A stretch of 64,000 bases of DNA from Mycobacterium sp. 1100029.7 (GTDB taxonomy: Bacteria; Actinomycetota; Actinomycetes; Mycobacteriales; Mycobacteriaceae), in assembly GCF_001665235.1 (NCBI RefSeq), contig NZ_LZSC01000069.1, positions 1 through 64,000 of the forward strand. The letters run 5' to 3'. The notes beneath the pieces are model-generated. The model worked only from the letters and a program-made list of their open reading frames with translations. It ran no database searches and was not told the DNA's origin. The position numbers and the translations under genes were made by a program. This document shows positions 1-7,810 of this stretch, piece by piece (the first letter of the stretch is position 1; each line of letters begins with the position of its first letter).

Positions 1-30
1 GTGCGCTTGCCCTCCCGCCCCCCTCGGGCC

Positions 31-88
31 GCGAGCGTAAGCGCACTGCGAAATTCGGCGCTGTTTCTCGCAGCCTGCTTACGCTCGC
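31..88. repeat. Imperfect palindrome, copy 1, upstream of nuclease gene
   Basis: The left arm (31-53) and right arm (64-88) are reverse complements with the shared cores GCGAGCGTAAGC and CTGCG. They differ only in a 3-base block between the cores and a 2-base insertion near the loop. The loop is about 10 nt. A homologous copy lies at 976-1033; the two left arms differ at 1 of 23 positions. There is no U-tract, so an ordinary intrinsic terminator is not the obvious reading. It ends 36 nt before the ATG of the DUF559 gene. Confidence 0.85.
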
Positions 89-124
89 GACGCACTGTCG
101 GGGTACGCGCGCACACTTCCCGTC

Positions 125-985
125 ATGATGGACCCATTCCGGGGCAGCGTCGCACTGGCCGCCGGCGAGCTGACCCCTTACGAACTACGCAGTCGGTACG
201 TCGCGCTGCACAAGGACGTGTATGTGCGCCGAGACGCCGAGCTGACGGCGGTCTTGCGGGCCAAAGCGTGCTGGCTGCGTTCGCGAGGGCGGGGCGTGCT
301 CGCCGGCTATTCCGCCTCGGCGCTACACGGCGCCAAGTGGATCGATCCCGCGCTCCCCGCCGCCATCATCGATGTGAACCGCTTCGCCGTCGCTGGGGTG
401 CGGACCTGGGAGGAGCGGATCGACGAAGACGAGATCGGCACCGTCGACGGTATGCGCGTCACCACCCCGGCCCGAACCGCGCTGGACTTGGCACGTCGAC
501 TACCGCTGGGACCGGCGGTCACCGCGGTCGACGCGCTCGCGCAGGCGACCGAACTGAAGATGCCCGACGTCGACGTACTGCTCGATCGCTATCGGGGCCG
601 CCGTGGCCTCAAGGCCGCACGCGTAGCCCTCGCGCTCGTCGATGGCGGCTCGCAATCGCCGAAGGAAACCTGGTTGCGATTGCTGCTGACCAAAGCCGGG
701 TTCCCGCCACCGCAGACGCAGATCGCGGTCCGCAATGAATGGGGTTGGGCGGAGGCGTATTTGGACATGGGCTGGGAGGACGTCAAGGTTGCCGCCGAGT
801 ACGACGGCGATCAGCATCGGTCCAATCGGCGCCAGTATGTGAAGGACATTCGCCGAATAGAGCTGGTCGAGCGGCGCTACGGGTGGCTAGTGGTCAGGGT
901 CGTCGCCGAGGACCATCCCGACGACATCATCCGCCGCATCGGGGAAGCGCGGGCCAGCCGCGGTGCGTCCCGACCGCGAGCGTAA
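125..985 (+). CDS. DUF559 / Vsr-like endonuclease-domain protein with AbiEi-like N-terminus
   Basis: This 286-aa protein has two parts. The N-terminal half resembles the AbiEi-type winged-helix region of mycobacterial hypothetical proteins, with the pattern LAGYSASALHGA and later PARTALDLARR. The C-terminal part (about residues 175-275) looks like a DUF559 PD-(D/E)xK nuclease: Glu in SPKETW near 181, Asp in AYLDMGW near 213, and AAEYDGDQH near 223-231, followed by the family's terminal pattern RRIELVERRYGWLVVRV. Function is unknown; DNA cleavage is inferred from the fold. Two ATGs (125, 128) could start it, and no clear Shine-Dalgarno sequence is seen. Its TAA stop and last codons lie inside the downstream palindrome (976-1033), and a related palindrome sits just upstream, so gene and repeats may form one unit. 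It is not part of the FAS-II operon that follows. Confidence 0.8.
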   Translation: MMDPFRGSVALAAGELTPYELRSRYVALHKDVYVRRDAELTAVLRAKACWLRSRGRGVLAGYSASALHGAKWIDPALPAAIIDVNRFAVAGVRTWEERIDEDEIGTVDGMRVTTPARTALDLARRLPLGPAVTAVDALAQATELKMPDVDVLLDRYRGRRGLKAARVALALVDGGSQSPKETWLRLLLTKAGFPPPQTQIAVRNEWGWAEAYLDMGWEDVKVAAEYDGDQHRSNRRQYVKDIRRIELVERRYGWLVVRVVAEDHPDDIIRRIGEARASRGASRPRA

Positions 986-1033
986 GCACACTGCGAAATG
1001 AGGCGTGGTTTTTCGCAGTGTGCTTACGCTCGC
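976..1033. repeat. Perfect 23-bp palindrome, copy 2, overlapping the nuclease stop codon
   Basis: Arms 976-998 and 1011-1033 are exact reverse complements around a 12-nt loop. The sequence is homologous to 31-88, including parts of the loop. The TAA at 983-985 that ends the upstream gene is formed by the CGTAAGC core of the palindrome. A long perfect stem could act as a transcription barrier between this gene and fabG1, but no T-run follows it. Confidence 0.88.
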
Positions 1034-1136
1034 GGGAAAAGGCGGCCGGGCCAGGCGGCCGGGCTAGGCGGCCGGAAAGGCGCCGGGCCGGGCGGCGCAA
1101 AGCGGGGGAGATTTCAGCCCAACCGCACCGAGGCGA

Positions 1137-1142
1137 TAAGTT
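1137..1142 (+). promoter_or_regulatory. Candidate -10 box of the fabG1-inhA promoter, leaderless start
   Basis: TAAGTT lies 6 nt before the GTG of fabG1. In M. tuberculosis the equivalent element (TAGGTT) drives a leaderless fabG1-inhA transcript starting at or next to the GTG, and nearby mutations (the -15 site) raise InhA and give isoniazid/ethionamide resistance. The flanking bases here (CGATAAGTTG, then GGGTGACTG) align well with that region from memory. No good -35 hexamer and no Shine-Dalgarno sequence are visible, which agrees with leaderless initiation. Confidence 0.6.
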
Positions 1143-1148
1143 GACCGG

Positions 1149-1904
1149 GTGACTGACGCAGCCACTGAACTCGCCACCAACGGCGGCAAACCCCCCTTCG
1201 TATCCCGATCAGTCCTGGTCACCGGTGGAAACCGGGGCATCGGACTGGCAATCGCGCAGCGGCTGGCCGCCGACGGCCACAAGGTAGCCGTCACGCACCG
1301 CGGGTCCGGAGCGCCCGAGGGGCTGTTCGGCGTCGTGTGCGATGTCACCGACAGCGAGGCCGTCGACCGCGCGTTCAAGGAGGTCGAGGAGCACCAGGGT
1401 CCGGTCGAGGTGGTGGTGTCCAACGCCGGCATCTCCAAGGATGCGTTCCTGATCCGGATGACCGAGGAGCGATTCGAAGAGGTCATCAACGCCAACCTCA
1501 CCGGGGCGTTTCGGGTGGCACAGCGCGCCTCGCGCAGCATGCAGCGCAAGCGATTCGGCCGGATCATCTTCATCGGCTCGGTGTCGGGCAGCTGGGGCAT
1601 CGGCAACCAGGCCAACTACGCCGCCGCGAAGGCCGGCCTGATCGGCATGGCCCGCTCGATCTCCCGTGAGCTGTCCAAGGCCGGCGTCACCGCGAATGTG
1701 GTGGCGCCGGGCTACATCGACACCGAGATGACCCGCTCGCTCGACGAGCGGATCCAGGAAGGCGCGCTGGACTTCATCCCGGCCAAGCGGGTCGGCACCG
1801 CCGAGGAAGTCGCCGGCGCGGTCAGCTTCCTGGCGTCCGAAGACGCCAGCTATATCGCCGGTGCGGTCATCCCTGTCGATGGCGGCATGGGCATGGGCCA
1901 CTGA
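1149..1904 (+). CDS. fabG1: 3-oxoacyl-ACP reductase FabG1 (MabA), FAS-II
   Basis: NADPH-dependent beta-ketoacyl-ACP reductase of the mycolic-acid FAS-II elongation cycle, cytosolic. The 251-aa SDR carries the nucleotide motif TGGNRGIG near residues 23-30, VSNAGIS, IGSVSGSWG with the catalytic Ser, and the pair Y157-x3-K161. It ends in IPVDGGMGMGH, as M. tuberculosis MabA does. It is about 4 residues longer than the 247-aa M. tuberculosis protein because the stretch before GGKPPFVSRSV is longer. The GTG start is chosen because it sits right after the candidate -10 box. inhA follows after 16 nt, so the two are surely co-transcribed. Confidence 0.97.
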   Translation: MTDAATELATNGGKPPFVSRSVLVTGGNRGIGLAIAQRLAADGHKVAVTHRGSGAPEGLFGVVCDVTDSEAVDRAFKEVEEHQGPVEVVVSNAGISKDAFLIRMTEERFEEVINANLTGAFRVAQRASRSMQRKRFGRIIFIGSVSGSWGIGNQANYAAAKAGLIGMARSISRELSKAGVTANVVAPGYIDTEMTRSLDERIQEGALDFIPAKRVGTAEEVAGAVSFLASEDASYIAGAVIPVDGGMGMGH

Positions 1905-1920
1905 GCAGCAAAGGACAGAC

Positions 1921-2730
1921 ATGACAAAACTTCTCGAAGGCAAACGAATCCTGGTCACCGGGATCATCACGGACTCGTCGATCGCGTTCCACATCGCCAA
2001 GGTGGCCCAGGAGGCCGGAGCCCAGCTGGTGCTCACCGGCTTCGACCGGCTGCGGCTTATCCAGCGTATCGCCGATCGGCTGCCGGAAAAGGCTCCGCTG
2101 ATCGAACTCGACGTGCAGAACGAGAAGCACCTCGACTCGCTCGCGGACCGGATCACCGCCGAGATCGGTGAGGGCAACAAGCTCGACGGTGTCGTGCACT
2201 CGATCGGATTCATGCCGCAGACCGGAATGGGAATCAACCCGTTCTTCGACGCGCCCTACGAAGACGTGTCCAAGGGCATCCACATCTCGGCGTACTCCTA
2301 CGCATCGCTGGCCAAAGCGGTTCTGCCGATTATGAATCCGGGCGGATCGATCGTCGGGATGGACTTCGACCCGACCCGTGCCATGCCCGCCTACAACTGG
2401 ATGACGGTCGCCAAGAGCGCGCTGGAATCGGTCAACAGGTTCGTGGCACGCGAGGCCGGCAAGTCCGGTGTGCGCTCGAATCTTGTTGCCGCCGGCCCGA
2501 TCCGCACGCTCGCGATGAGCGCGATCGTCGGTGGCGCACTCGGCGAGGAAGCCGGCACCCAGATGCAGCTGCTCGAGGAGGGCTGGGACCAGCGCGCCCC
2601 GATCGGCTGGAACATGAAGGATCCGACGCCGGTCGCCAAGACGGTCTGCGCGCTGCTTTCCGAGTGGCTGCCGGCGACCACCGGCACCATCATTTACGCC
2701 GACGGCGGCGCCAGCACCCAGTTGCTCTAG
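1921..2730 (+). CDS. inhA: Enoyl-ACP reductase InhA, FAS-II, isoniazid target
   Basis: NADH-dependent 2-trans-enoyl-ACP reductase that completes each FAS-II cycle for mycolic-acid synthesis. Length (269 aa) equals the M. tuberculosis enzyme. Visible landmarks are GIITDSSIAFHIAK at the cofactor site, HSIGFMP, and the catalytic pair Y158 and K165 in YNWMTVAK. Ile21, Ser94 and Ile95, where isoniazid-resistance substitutions occur in M. tuberculosis, are the wild-type residues here. ATG start, 16 nt after fabG1. hemH follows about 16 nt downstream, suggesting a fabG1-inhA-hemH operon as in M. tuberculosis Rv1483-Rv1485. Confidence 0.98.
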   Translation: MTKLLEGKRILVTGIITDSSIAFHIAKVAQEAGAQLVLTGFDRLRLIQRIADRLPEKAPLIELDVQNEKHLDSLADRITAEIGEGNKLDGVVHSIGFMPQTGMGINPFFDAPYEDVSKGIHISAYSYASLAKAVLPIMNPGGSIVGMDFDPTRAMPAYNWMTVAKSALESVNRFVAREAGKSGVRSNLVAAGPIRTLAMSAIVGGALGEEAGTQMQLLEEGWDQRAPIGWNMKDPTPVAKTVCALLSEWLPATTGTIIYADGGASTQLL

Positions 2731-2746
2731 GCTGCAATGGATTCCT

Positions 2747-3784
2747 GTGCTTTTTGATGCCGTCCTGCTGCTGTCCTTTGGCGGACCAGAGGGCCCCGAG
2801 CAGGTTCGGCCGTTCCTGGAGAACGTCACCCGCGGCCGCAATGTGCCCCCGGAACGCCTCGACGACGTGGCCGAGCATTACCTGCATTTCGGCGGCGTCT
2901 CACCGATCAACGGCATCAACCGCGCGCTGATCGCGCAGCTGGAAGCGGAGTTGCACAATCGCGGCCTGGACCTGCCGGTGTACTTCGGCAACCGCAACTG
3001 GGAGCCGTACATCGAAGACACGGTGACCACGATGCGCGACAACGGTATTCGTCGTGCCGCGGTGTTCACCACCTCGGCGTGGAGCGGCTATTCCAGCTGC
3101 ACGCAATACGCCGAGGACATCGCCCGGGCCCGCAACGCCGCCGGGCCCGGGGCGCCCGAGCTGATCAAGCTGCGGCCCTATTTCGACCATCCGCGATTCG
3201 TGCAGATCTTCGCCGACACCATCGGCGCGGCCTCCGGTGCATTGACCGCCGAACAACAGCGTGCGGCACGCCTGGTGTTCACCGCGCACTCGATCCCGGT
3301 GGCCGCCGACCAGCGGCTGGGTCCGCGACTGTACAGCCGCCAGGTCGCCTACGCCGCAAGCCTTGTCGCGGCCGCCGCCGGGTACGGCGAATACGACCTG
3401 GCCTGGCAGTCGCGCTCCGGGCCGCCCCAGGTGCCATGGCTGGAACCCGACGTCGCCGACCACCTGGCGGCCCTCGCAGACGCCGGGACCACGGCCGTCA
3501 TCATCTGCCCGATCGGATTCGTGGCCGACCACATCGAGGTGGTGTGGGACCTCGACGAAGAACTGCGGTCGCAGGCGCAGGCGGCCGGCGTGGCGCTGGT
3601 GCGGGCATCAACGCCCAACGCGCACCCACGTTTTGCGCAGCTGGCGGCCGACCTGATCGACGAGGTGCGGTACGGTCACGCGCCCGCGCGGGTCAGCGGG
3701 CCCGATCCGGTGCCCGGTTGCCTGGGCAGCGTCGACGGCGCGCCGTGCCGTCCACCGCATTGCGTTGCGCGCGAAACCAATTAG
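2747..3784 (+). CDS. hemH: Ferrochelatase (coproporphyrin ferrochelatase type) HemH
   Basis: Inserts Fe2+ into the porphyrin late in haem synthesis; actinobacterial enzymes use coproporphyrin III. The 345-aa protein begins FDAVLLLSFGGPEGP and contains FGGVSPINGINR, YFGNRNWEPYIEDT, FTAHSIP with the conserved metal-site His, and CPIGFVADHIEVVWDLDEEL, all family hallmarks. GTG at 2747 is used because the upstream in-frame codons run into a stop at 2729; the nearby ATG at 2737 is in another frame and closes at once. A C-terminal Cys cluster (CLGSVDGAPCRPPHC) matches the [2Fe-2S] ligands known in mycobacterial ferrochelatase. The stop overlaps the convergent Rv1486c-like gene by 4 nt. Confidence 0.95.
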   Translation: MLFDAVLLLSFGGPEGPEQVRPFLENVTRGRNVPPERLDDVAEHYLHFGGVSPINGINRALIAQLEAELHNRGLDLPVYFGNRNWEPYIEDTVTTMRDNGIRRAAVFTTSAWSGYSSCTQYAEDIARARNAAGPGAPELIKLRPYFDHPRFVQIFADTIGAASGALTAEQQRAARLVFTAHSIPVAADQRLGPRLYSRQVAYAASLVAAAAGYGEYDLAWQSRSGPPQVPWLEPDVADHLAALADAGTTAVIICPIGFVADHIEVVWDLDEELRSQAQAAGVALVRASTPNAHPRFAQLAADLIDEVRYGHAPARVSGPDPVPGCLGSVDGAPCRPPHCVARETN

Positions 3785-4689
3785 TCGGTCCAGGCGGAGT
3801 GCAGGATCGCGTTGACCGCGGCCATTCGTGCCGAACGCACCACGGTGGTCAACGGGCGCAGCGCGTCGCCGGCGATACGGGCCTCCGACGAGGACTGCGT
3901 TCCCAGCGGCTCCAGGCCGACAGCAATGGGTGAGTCGGCGCGACTGAGCCCGGCGCTGACGGCGATGATTGCGTCGACGTGAGCGGCATTCTCCAGCACA
4001 CGCAGCGCCCGGGTGGGTGCATGGTCCGGAATCCGGTGCTGCCGTGTGGATTCCAGCAACTGCTCGACCATGCCCCGCGGGTCTTCGATGTCACTCGAGG
4101 ACCCCAGCCCGACGGCGCCGAGCGCGTCCGCGGCCGACCGCACCGCAGACCGCAGCGAGTATTCGGCGTCGCCGAGCTCGTGGTGCTCGAACACCGGCGC
4201 GCCGGGCAGCGAATACACCGTCCATGCCAGGGCACACAGTTCGGGCGCATCCGGATCGTCGGCCTCGTCGGGATCGGCGTAGGTGAACTCGGGGACCAGG
4301 CCTACGGCCGCGGCCGGATCGTCGGGGTTGGTGATGATCACGGCCTCACCGGCGGCCAGGGCGTCGCGCTCGAATTGGGTCCCGGGTGCCAGGCCGCGAA
4401 CGTCGCCGGGCACCGGCAACACCACATTGATCGTCCCGCACAACGGACCCGATGACGGCCCCGTCAGCCGGCCAACTGCCCCACGCAGCGTCTGCAGCAG
4501 CGACACGGTCCCGGCGTCGTGAACGTCGGGCCACGGCAGCCCGGTGTGGCCGGCGGCGACTGCATCATACGCGGTGACCGATTGCTTTGGTGCCCAAAGA
4601 GATAACGCGTCCAACACATCGTCGGGCGCAGCCTTTCCGGCGAGCCAGGCGTTAGCCCACAGGGACAGCGAAACACTGGGACACCACAT
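3781..4689 (-). CDS. Conserved mycobacterial hypothetical protein (Rv1486c-like)
   Basis: This 302-aa protein of unknown function sits where Rv1486c sits in M. tuberculosis. The start is placed at the ATG giving MWCPSVSLSLWANAWL; a longer frame to 4719 exists but adds sequence overlapping the upstream region of the divergent NfeD gene. It is rich in Ala and Asp, without an obvious signal peptide, membrane segment or catalytic motif. Recurrent VLPVPGDVRGL and ADALGAVGLG stretches suggest a cytosolic globular protein. Its 3' end overlaps hemH by 4 nt (convergent). Confidence 0.85.
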   Translation of the reverse strand: MWCPSVSLSLWANAWLAGKAAPDDVLDALSLWAPKQSVTAYDAVAAGHTGLPWPDVHDAGTVSLLQTLRGAVGRLTGPSSGPLCGTINVVLPVPGDVRGLAPGTQFERDALAAGEAVIITNPDDPAAAVGLVPEFTYADPDEADDPDAPELCALAWTVYSLPGAPVFEHHELGDAEYSLRSAVRSAADALGAVGLGSSSDIEDPRGMVEQLLESTRQHRIPDHAPTRALRVLENAAHVDAIIAVSAGLSRADSPIAVGLEPLGTQSSSEARIAGDALRPLTTVVRSARMAAVNAILHSAWTD

Positions 4690-4745
4690 GATCCGCAGTG
4701 TAGTTGTTCGGTCCGGCAAAGGCCGATCACGCGTATTCTGACGGC

Positions 4746-5174
4746 ATGGCGATCGCGCTGAGCTGGCTGATCTTCGCGCTGGCCCTCGCCGGTGCGGAAG
4801 CCCTCACCGGCGATTTGTTCCTGCTGATGCTTGGCGGCGGCGCGCTGGCCGCGTCGGGGACGGCATGGCTGACGGGTTGGCCGATCCTGGCCGATGGGGC
4901 AGTCTTCCTGATCGTCTCGGTCCTGCTCGTCGTGCTGGTGCGGCCCGCACTGCGACAGCGGATGACCCCGAAATCGCTGCCGACCGGGATCGAGGCGCTA
5001 CAGGGCAAGAGCGCCCTGGTGCTCGATCGGGTGGCCCGCGACGCGGGCCAGATCAAGCTCGACGGCCAGGTGTGGACGGCGCGTCCGTTCAACGACGGCG
5101 ATGTCTACGAACCGGGGGAATCGGTCACCGTCGTGCACATCGACGGTGCCACGGCGGTGGTCTTGAAACACTGA
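4746..5174 (+). CDS. NfeD-like membrane protein (Rv1487-like)
   Basis: A short NfeD protein of 142 aa. Two to three hydrophobic segments fill about residues 1-65 (WLIFALALAGAEALTGDLF, LLMLGGGALAA, GAVFLIVSVLLVVLV). A C-terminal OB-like domain of about 65 residues follows (GKSALVLDRV ... DGQVWTARPFNDGDVYEPGESVTVVHIDGATAVV), typical of NfeD1b. These proteins pair with SPFH/stomatin proteins in membrane microdomains, and such a gene follows after 49 nt, so the two probably form a complex. Start ATG at 4746; the region upstream is shared with the divergent Rv1486c-like gene. Confidence 0.9.
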   Translation: MAIALSWLIFALALAGAEALTGDLFLLMLGGGALAASGTAWLTGWPILADGAVFLIVSVLLVVLVRPALRQRMTPKSLPTGIEALQGKSALVLDRVARDAGQIKLDGQVWTARPFNDGDVYEPGESVTVVHIDGATAVVLKH

Positions 5175-5223
5175 CCTCGCCCACCCAGGCGCTGCGAACA
5201 CGCTGCGAGAGAAAGGAACTCCG

Positions 5224-6378
5224 GTGCAAGGTGCGGTTGCTGGTTTGGTGTTGCTGGCCGTTGTGGTGATCTTCGCGATCATCGTGGTGGCCAAGTCCGT
5301 TGCGTTGATCCCGCAGGCCGAGGCGGCGGTGATCGAGCGGCTGGGTCGCTACAGCCGCACGGTCAGCGGGCAGCTGACGTTGTTGGTGCCCTTCATCGAT
5401 CGCGTCCGCGCGCGCGTCGATCTGCGGGAGCGGGTGGTGTCGTTCCCGCCGCAGCCGGTGATCACCGAGGACAATCTGACGCTGAACATCGACACCGTCG
5501 TCTACTTTCAGGTCACCGTTCCGCAGGCCGCCGTCTACGAGATCAGCAACTACATCGTCGGCGTGGAACAGCTCACCACGACCACGCTGCGCAACGTCGT
5601 CGGCGGCATGACGCTCGAGCAAACGCTGACCTCTCGCGACCAGATCAACGGCCAGCTGCGCGGCGTCCTGGACGAGGCGACCGGCCGGTGGGGGCTGCGG
5701 GTGGCCCGGGTGGAGCTGCGCAGCATCGACCCGCCCCCGTCGATCCAGGCGTCGATGGAAAAGCAGATGAAGGCCGACCGGGAGAAGCGGGCCATGATCC
5801 TGACTGCCGAAGGCACCCGGGAGGCCGCGATCAAGCAGGCGGAGGGCGCCAAGCAGGCGCAGATCCTGGCCGCCGAGGGCGCCAAGCAGGCGGCGATCCT
5901 GGCCGCCGAGGCCGATCGGCAGTCCCGGATGCTGCGTGCCCAAGGTGAGCGCGCCGCGGCGTATCTGCAGGCCCAGGGGCAGGCCAAGGCCATCGAGAAG
6001 ACGTTCGCCGCGATCAAGGCCGGCAGACCCACCCCGGAGATGCTGGCCTACCAATACCTGCAGACGCTCCCGGAGATGGCTCGCGGTGACGCCAACAAGG
6101 TGTGGGTGGTGCCCAGCGACTTCAACGCGGCACTGCAGGGGTTCACCAAGCTGCTCGGCACGCCCGGCGAGGACGGGGTGTTCCGGTTCCAGCCGTCACC
6201 GGTCGACCCGGCTGATCAGGTGCCCAGACACGCGTCCGACTCCGACGACGCCGAGGTCGCCGACTGGTTCTGCACCGAGAGCGACCCCAAGATCGCGCAG
6301 GCCGTCGCCAAGGCCGAGGCGATAGCCCGTCAGCCGGTCGACGGACAGCCCGGGGCGTCACCGGAACTGACCCAATAG
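5224..6378 (+). CDS. SPFH / stomatin-like (band 7) membrane protein (Rv1488-like)
   Basis: The 384-aa protein has one N-terminal membrane anchor (about residues 3-24), then an SPFH/band-7 domain (about 25-185) with the typical AAVIERLGRYSRTVSGQL, FIDRVRARVDLRERV and the TLRNVVGGMTLEQTLTSRDQIN stretch. An Ala/Glu/Gln-rich coiled coil (about 190-265) contains near-repeats of the type EGAKQAQILAA. The C-terminal 100 residues are acidic and variable. Known relatives form large membrane rings or scaffolds with NfeD partners. GTG start is supported by GAGAGAAAGGA about 8 nt upstream. Same operon as the NfeD gene. Confidence 0.92.
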   Translation: MQGAVAGLVLLAVVVIFAIIVVAKSVALIPQAEAAVIERLGRYSRTVSGQLTLLVPFIDRVRARVDLRERVVSFPPQPVITEDNLTLNIDTVVYFQVTVPQAAVYEISNYIVGVEQLTTTTLRNVVGGMTLEQTLTSRDQINGQLRGVLDEATGRWGLRVARVELRSIDPPPSIQASMEKQMKADREKRAMILTAEGTREAAIKQAEGAKQAQILAAEGAKQAAILAAEADRQSRMLRAQGERAAAYLQAQGQAKAIEKTFAAIKAGRPTPEMLAYQYLQTLPEMARGDANKVWVVPSDFNAALQGFTKLLGTPGEDGVFRFQPSPVDPADQVPRHASDSDDAEVADWFCTESDPKIAQAVAKAEAIARQPVDGQPGASPELTQ

Positions 6379-6387
6379 GATTGCGGC

Positions 6388-6744
6388 ATGAGCGTTTTGT
6401 CTTCGCCGAAAACCTATGGGGCGCTGGCCGCGTTCCACGCCGTCGATGCGGTTCTGTGTGGCATCCAGGTGGCGCCCATCAAGAAGATCCTGGACGACGT
6501 GGGCCTCCCGGAGAACGTCCGGCCGGTGCTGCCGGTCGTGAAAGCCGCCGCCGCGGTGGGCCTGGCCTCGGTCACCCGGTTCCCCGCGCTGGCGAGGTTG
6601 ACGACGGCGATGCTGACGCTGTACTTCGTCTTCGCGCTGGGCGCACATATCCGGGTGCGCGACAAGGTCGCCAACGGTGTGCCCCCCGCAGCGTTCTTGG
6701 CGCTGTGCGCCGCGATGACGGTGAAGGGACCCGAGCGGACCTGA
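6388..6744 (+). CDS. DoxX-like small integral membrane protein (Rv1489-like)
   Basis: This 118-aa hydrophobic protein has about four predicted membrane helices (YGALAAFHAVDAVLCGI, VLPVVKAAAAVGLASV, TTAMLTLYFVFALGAHI, PAAFLALCAAMTVK). Length and layout fit the DoxX-like family. The arrangement PIKKILDDVGLPENVRPVLPVVKAAAAVGL is typical of mycobacterial Rv1489-type members. It starts 9 nt after the SPFH gene and is likely the last gene of the NfeD-SPFH operon. Function unknown; DoxX relatives have been linked to redox and thiol homeostasis, but nothing here shows that. Confidence 0.82.
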   Translation: MSVLSSPKTYGALAAFHAVDAVLCGIQVAPIKKILDDVGLPENVRPVLPVVKAAAAVGLASVTRFPALARLTTAMLTLYFVFALGAHIRVRDKVANGVPPAAFLALCAAMTVKGPERT

Positions 6745-6759
6745 GTCGCTGCCCGCCGG

Positions 6760-7761
6760 TCAACGCGGTCCGGCCGGTTGCGCGGTCACGGCGGTGAGAT
6801 GCCACTTGTCCAGCCACGGCTGCACCAGCTCGGCGACGGAGAATCTGGCGGGCGCCAGGCAGCCGGCGTTGGGACTGGCGGGATTGCTGCCGCGAATGGC
6901 GATGCCCACCGCGGTGGCGGTGCCGTCTTTCTGAATCAGATACACCGGACCGCCCGAATCGCCGCACTGGCCGCCCGCCGCGAAGGAGACCTTGCTCTGC
7001 GTCAAGTCCAGGATCTCGCCGCATTCGGCCTCGCCGCTGCTCATCCCGAACTTGCACAGCTCCTGCCCGACCGACAGGTCGGTGGTGACCCCCGTGATCG
7101 GCAGCGTCGCGCCGATCGCCGGACTCTGCGGCACGCTGTCGCCGTCCAGGACGATCAGGCCGATGTCGTGCTGTTCGTTGTGCACACCCTCGCTGACGGT
7201 CTGGGCGAAGGTGCCCAGCTTCGCGTAGGGAAGGATCCCGCCGAGGTTCATCACCACTTTGCTGGCCTTGCGCGGCCGGTTGCAGTGACCGGCGGTGAGA
7301 ACCCCGGCCGCTCCCGTGCTGGTATGCACCAAAAACCCTGCCGTACAACCCATCCCACCGGAACCGTCGGCGTACTCGACGTAGATGCCGATACCAGGAC
7401 CGGCCGCGCTCGCCGCAGGTAACGCGATGGGGTCCAGCTCCGGCAGCGGCGCGGCATCCCGCCCGTAGTCGATGTTCTTGGGCGTCAACCAGATCGCCGT
7501 GATGCACACCGCGGCCAGGACGGCAGCCGCGATGGTCAGCTTCGAGGCATGAGCACGTTCGTGCGGGGCCGGTGCGTACGGGACGGTGGGCCGGGCAATG
7601 ACGCCGGTGCCGGGAACGCGGTTCAGCTTGATCCGATCCAGCAGGAAGGACAGCACCGCGACGGCCACCGAGGTGAGGGCTCCGAGCAGCAGCATTAGCA
7701 GCCCGGCCCGCGACGGCTGCAGGCTCACGATCGCCAGCTGCTGCGCGTAGACCCGCTCCAT
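6760..7761 (-). CDS. Membrane-anchored trypsin-like serine protease (S1 fold)
   Basis: The 333-aa protein has two hydrophobic segments (about residues 18-42 and 74-92) with a basic/proline linker between them, then a periplasmic-side protease domain. The triad is readable: H159 in LTAGHCN, a probable Asp at 199 in HDIGLIVLDGD, and S269 in QCGDSGGPVY. Paired cysteines near MGCTAGF/GHC and CKFG/AECGE suggest disulfides. The second hydrophobic segment could be an anchor or a cleaved signal. Substrate unknown. It converges on the DoxX-like gene with 15 nt between stops. It does not look like Rv1490, which I expected near here, so this slot may differ from M. tuberculosis. Confidence 0.85.
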   Translation of the reverse strand: MERVYAQQLAIVSLQPSRAGLLMLLLGALTSVAVAVLSFLLDRIKLNRVPGTGVIARPTVPYAPAPHERAHASKLTIAAAVLAAVCITAIWLTPKNIDYGRDAAPLPELDPIALPAASAAGPGIGIYVEYADGSGGMGCTAGFLVHTSTGAAGVLTAGHCNRPRKASKVVMNLGGILPYAKLGTFAQTVSEGVHNEQHDIGLIVLDGDSVPQSPAIGATLPITGVTTDLSVGQELCKFGMSSGEAECGEILDLTQSKVSFAAGGQCGDSGGPVYLIQKDGTATAVGIAIRGSNPASPNAGCLAPARFSVAELVQPWLDKWHLTAVTAQPAGPR

Positions 7762-7810
7762 TGAGTAGATCTTTCAGGCAATTGGCGCCGCACTCAACAG
7801 TGCAGATGTG

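Noticed and set aside
1..738. Open reading frame of 245 codons overlapping the nuclease gene
   Set aside because: The protein is Arg-rich and low in complexity, runs through the first palindrome, and lies in another frame of the better-supported gene at 125-985.
31..1033. CRISPR-like repeats
   Set aside because: Only two copies, 945 bp apart, each a hairpin, with a coding gene between them.
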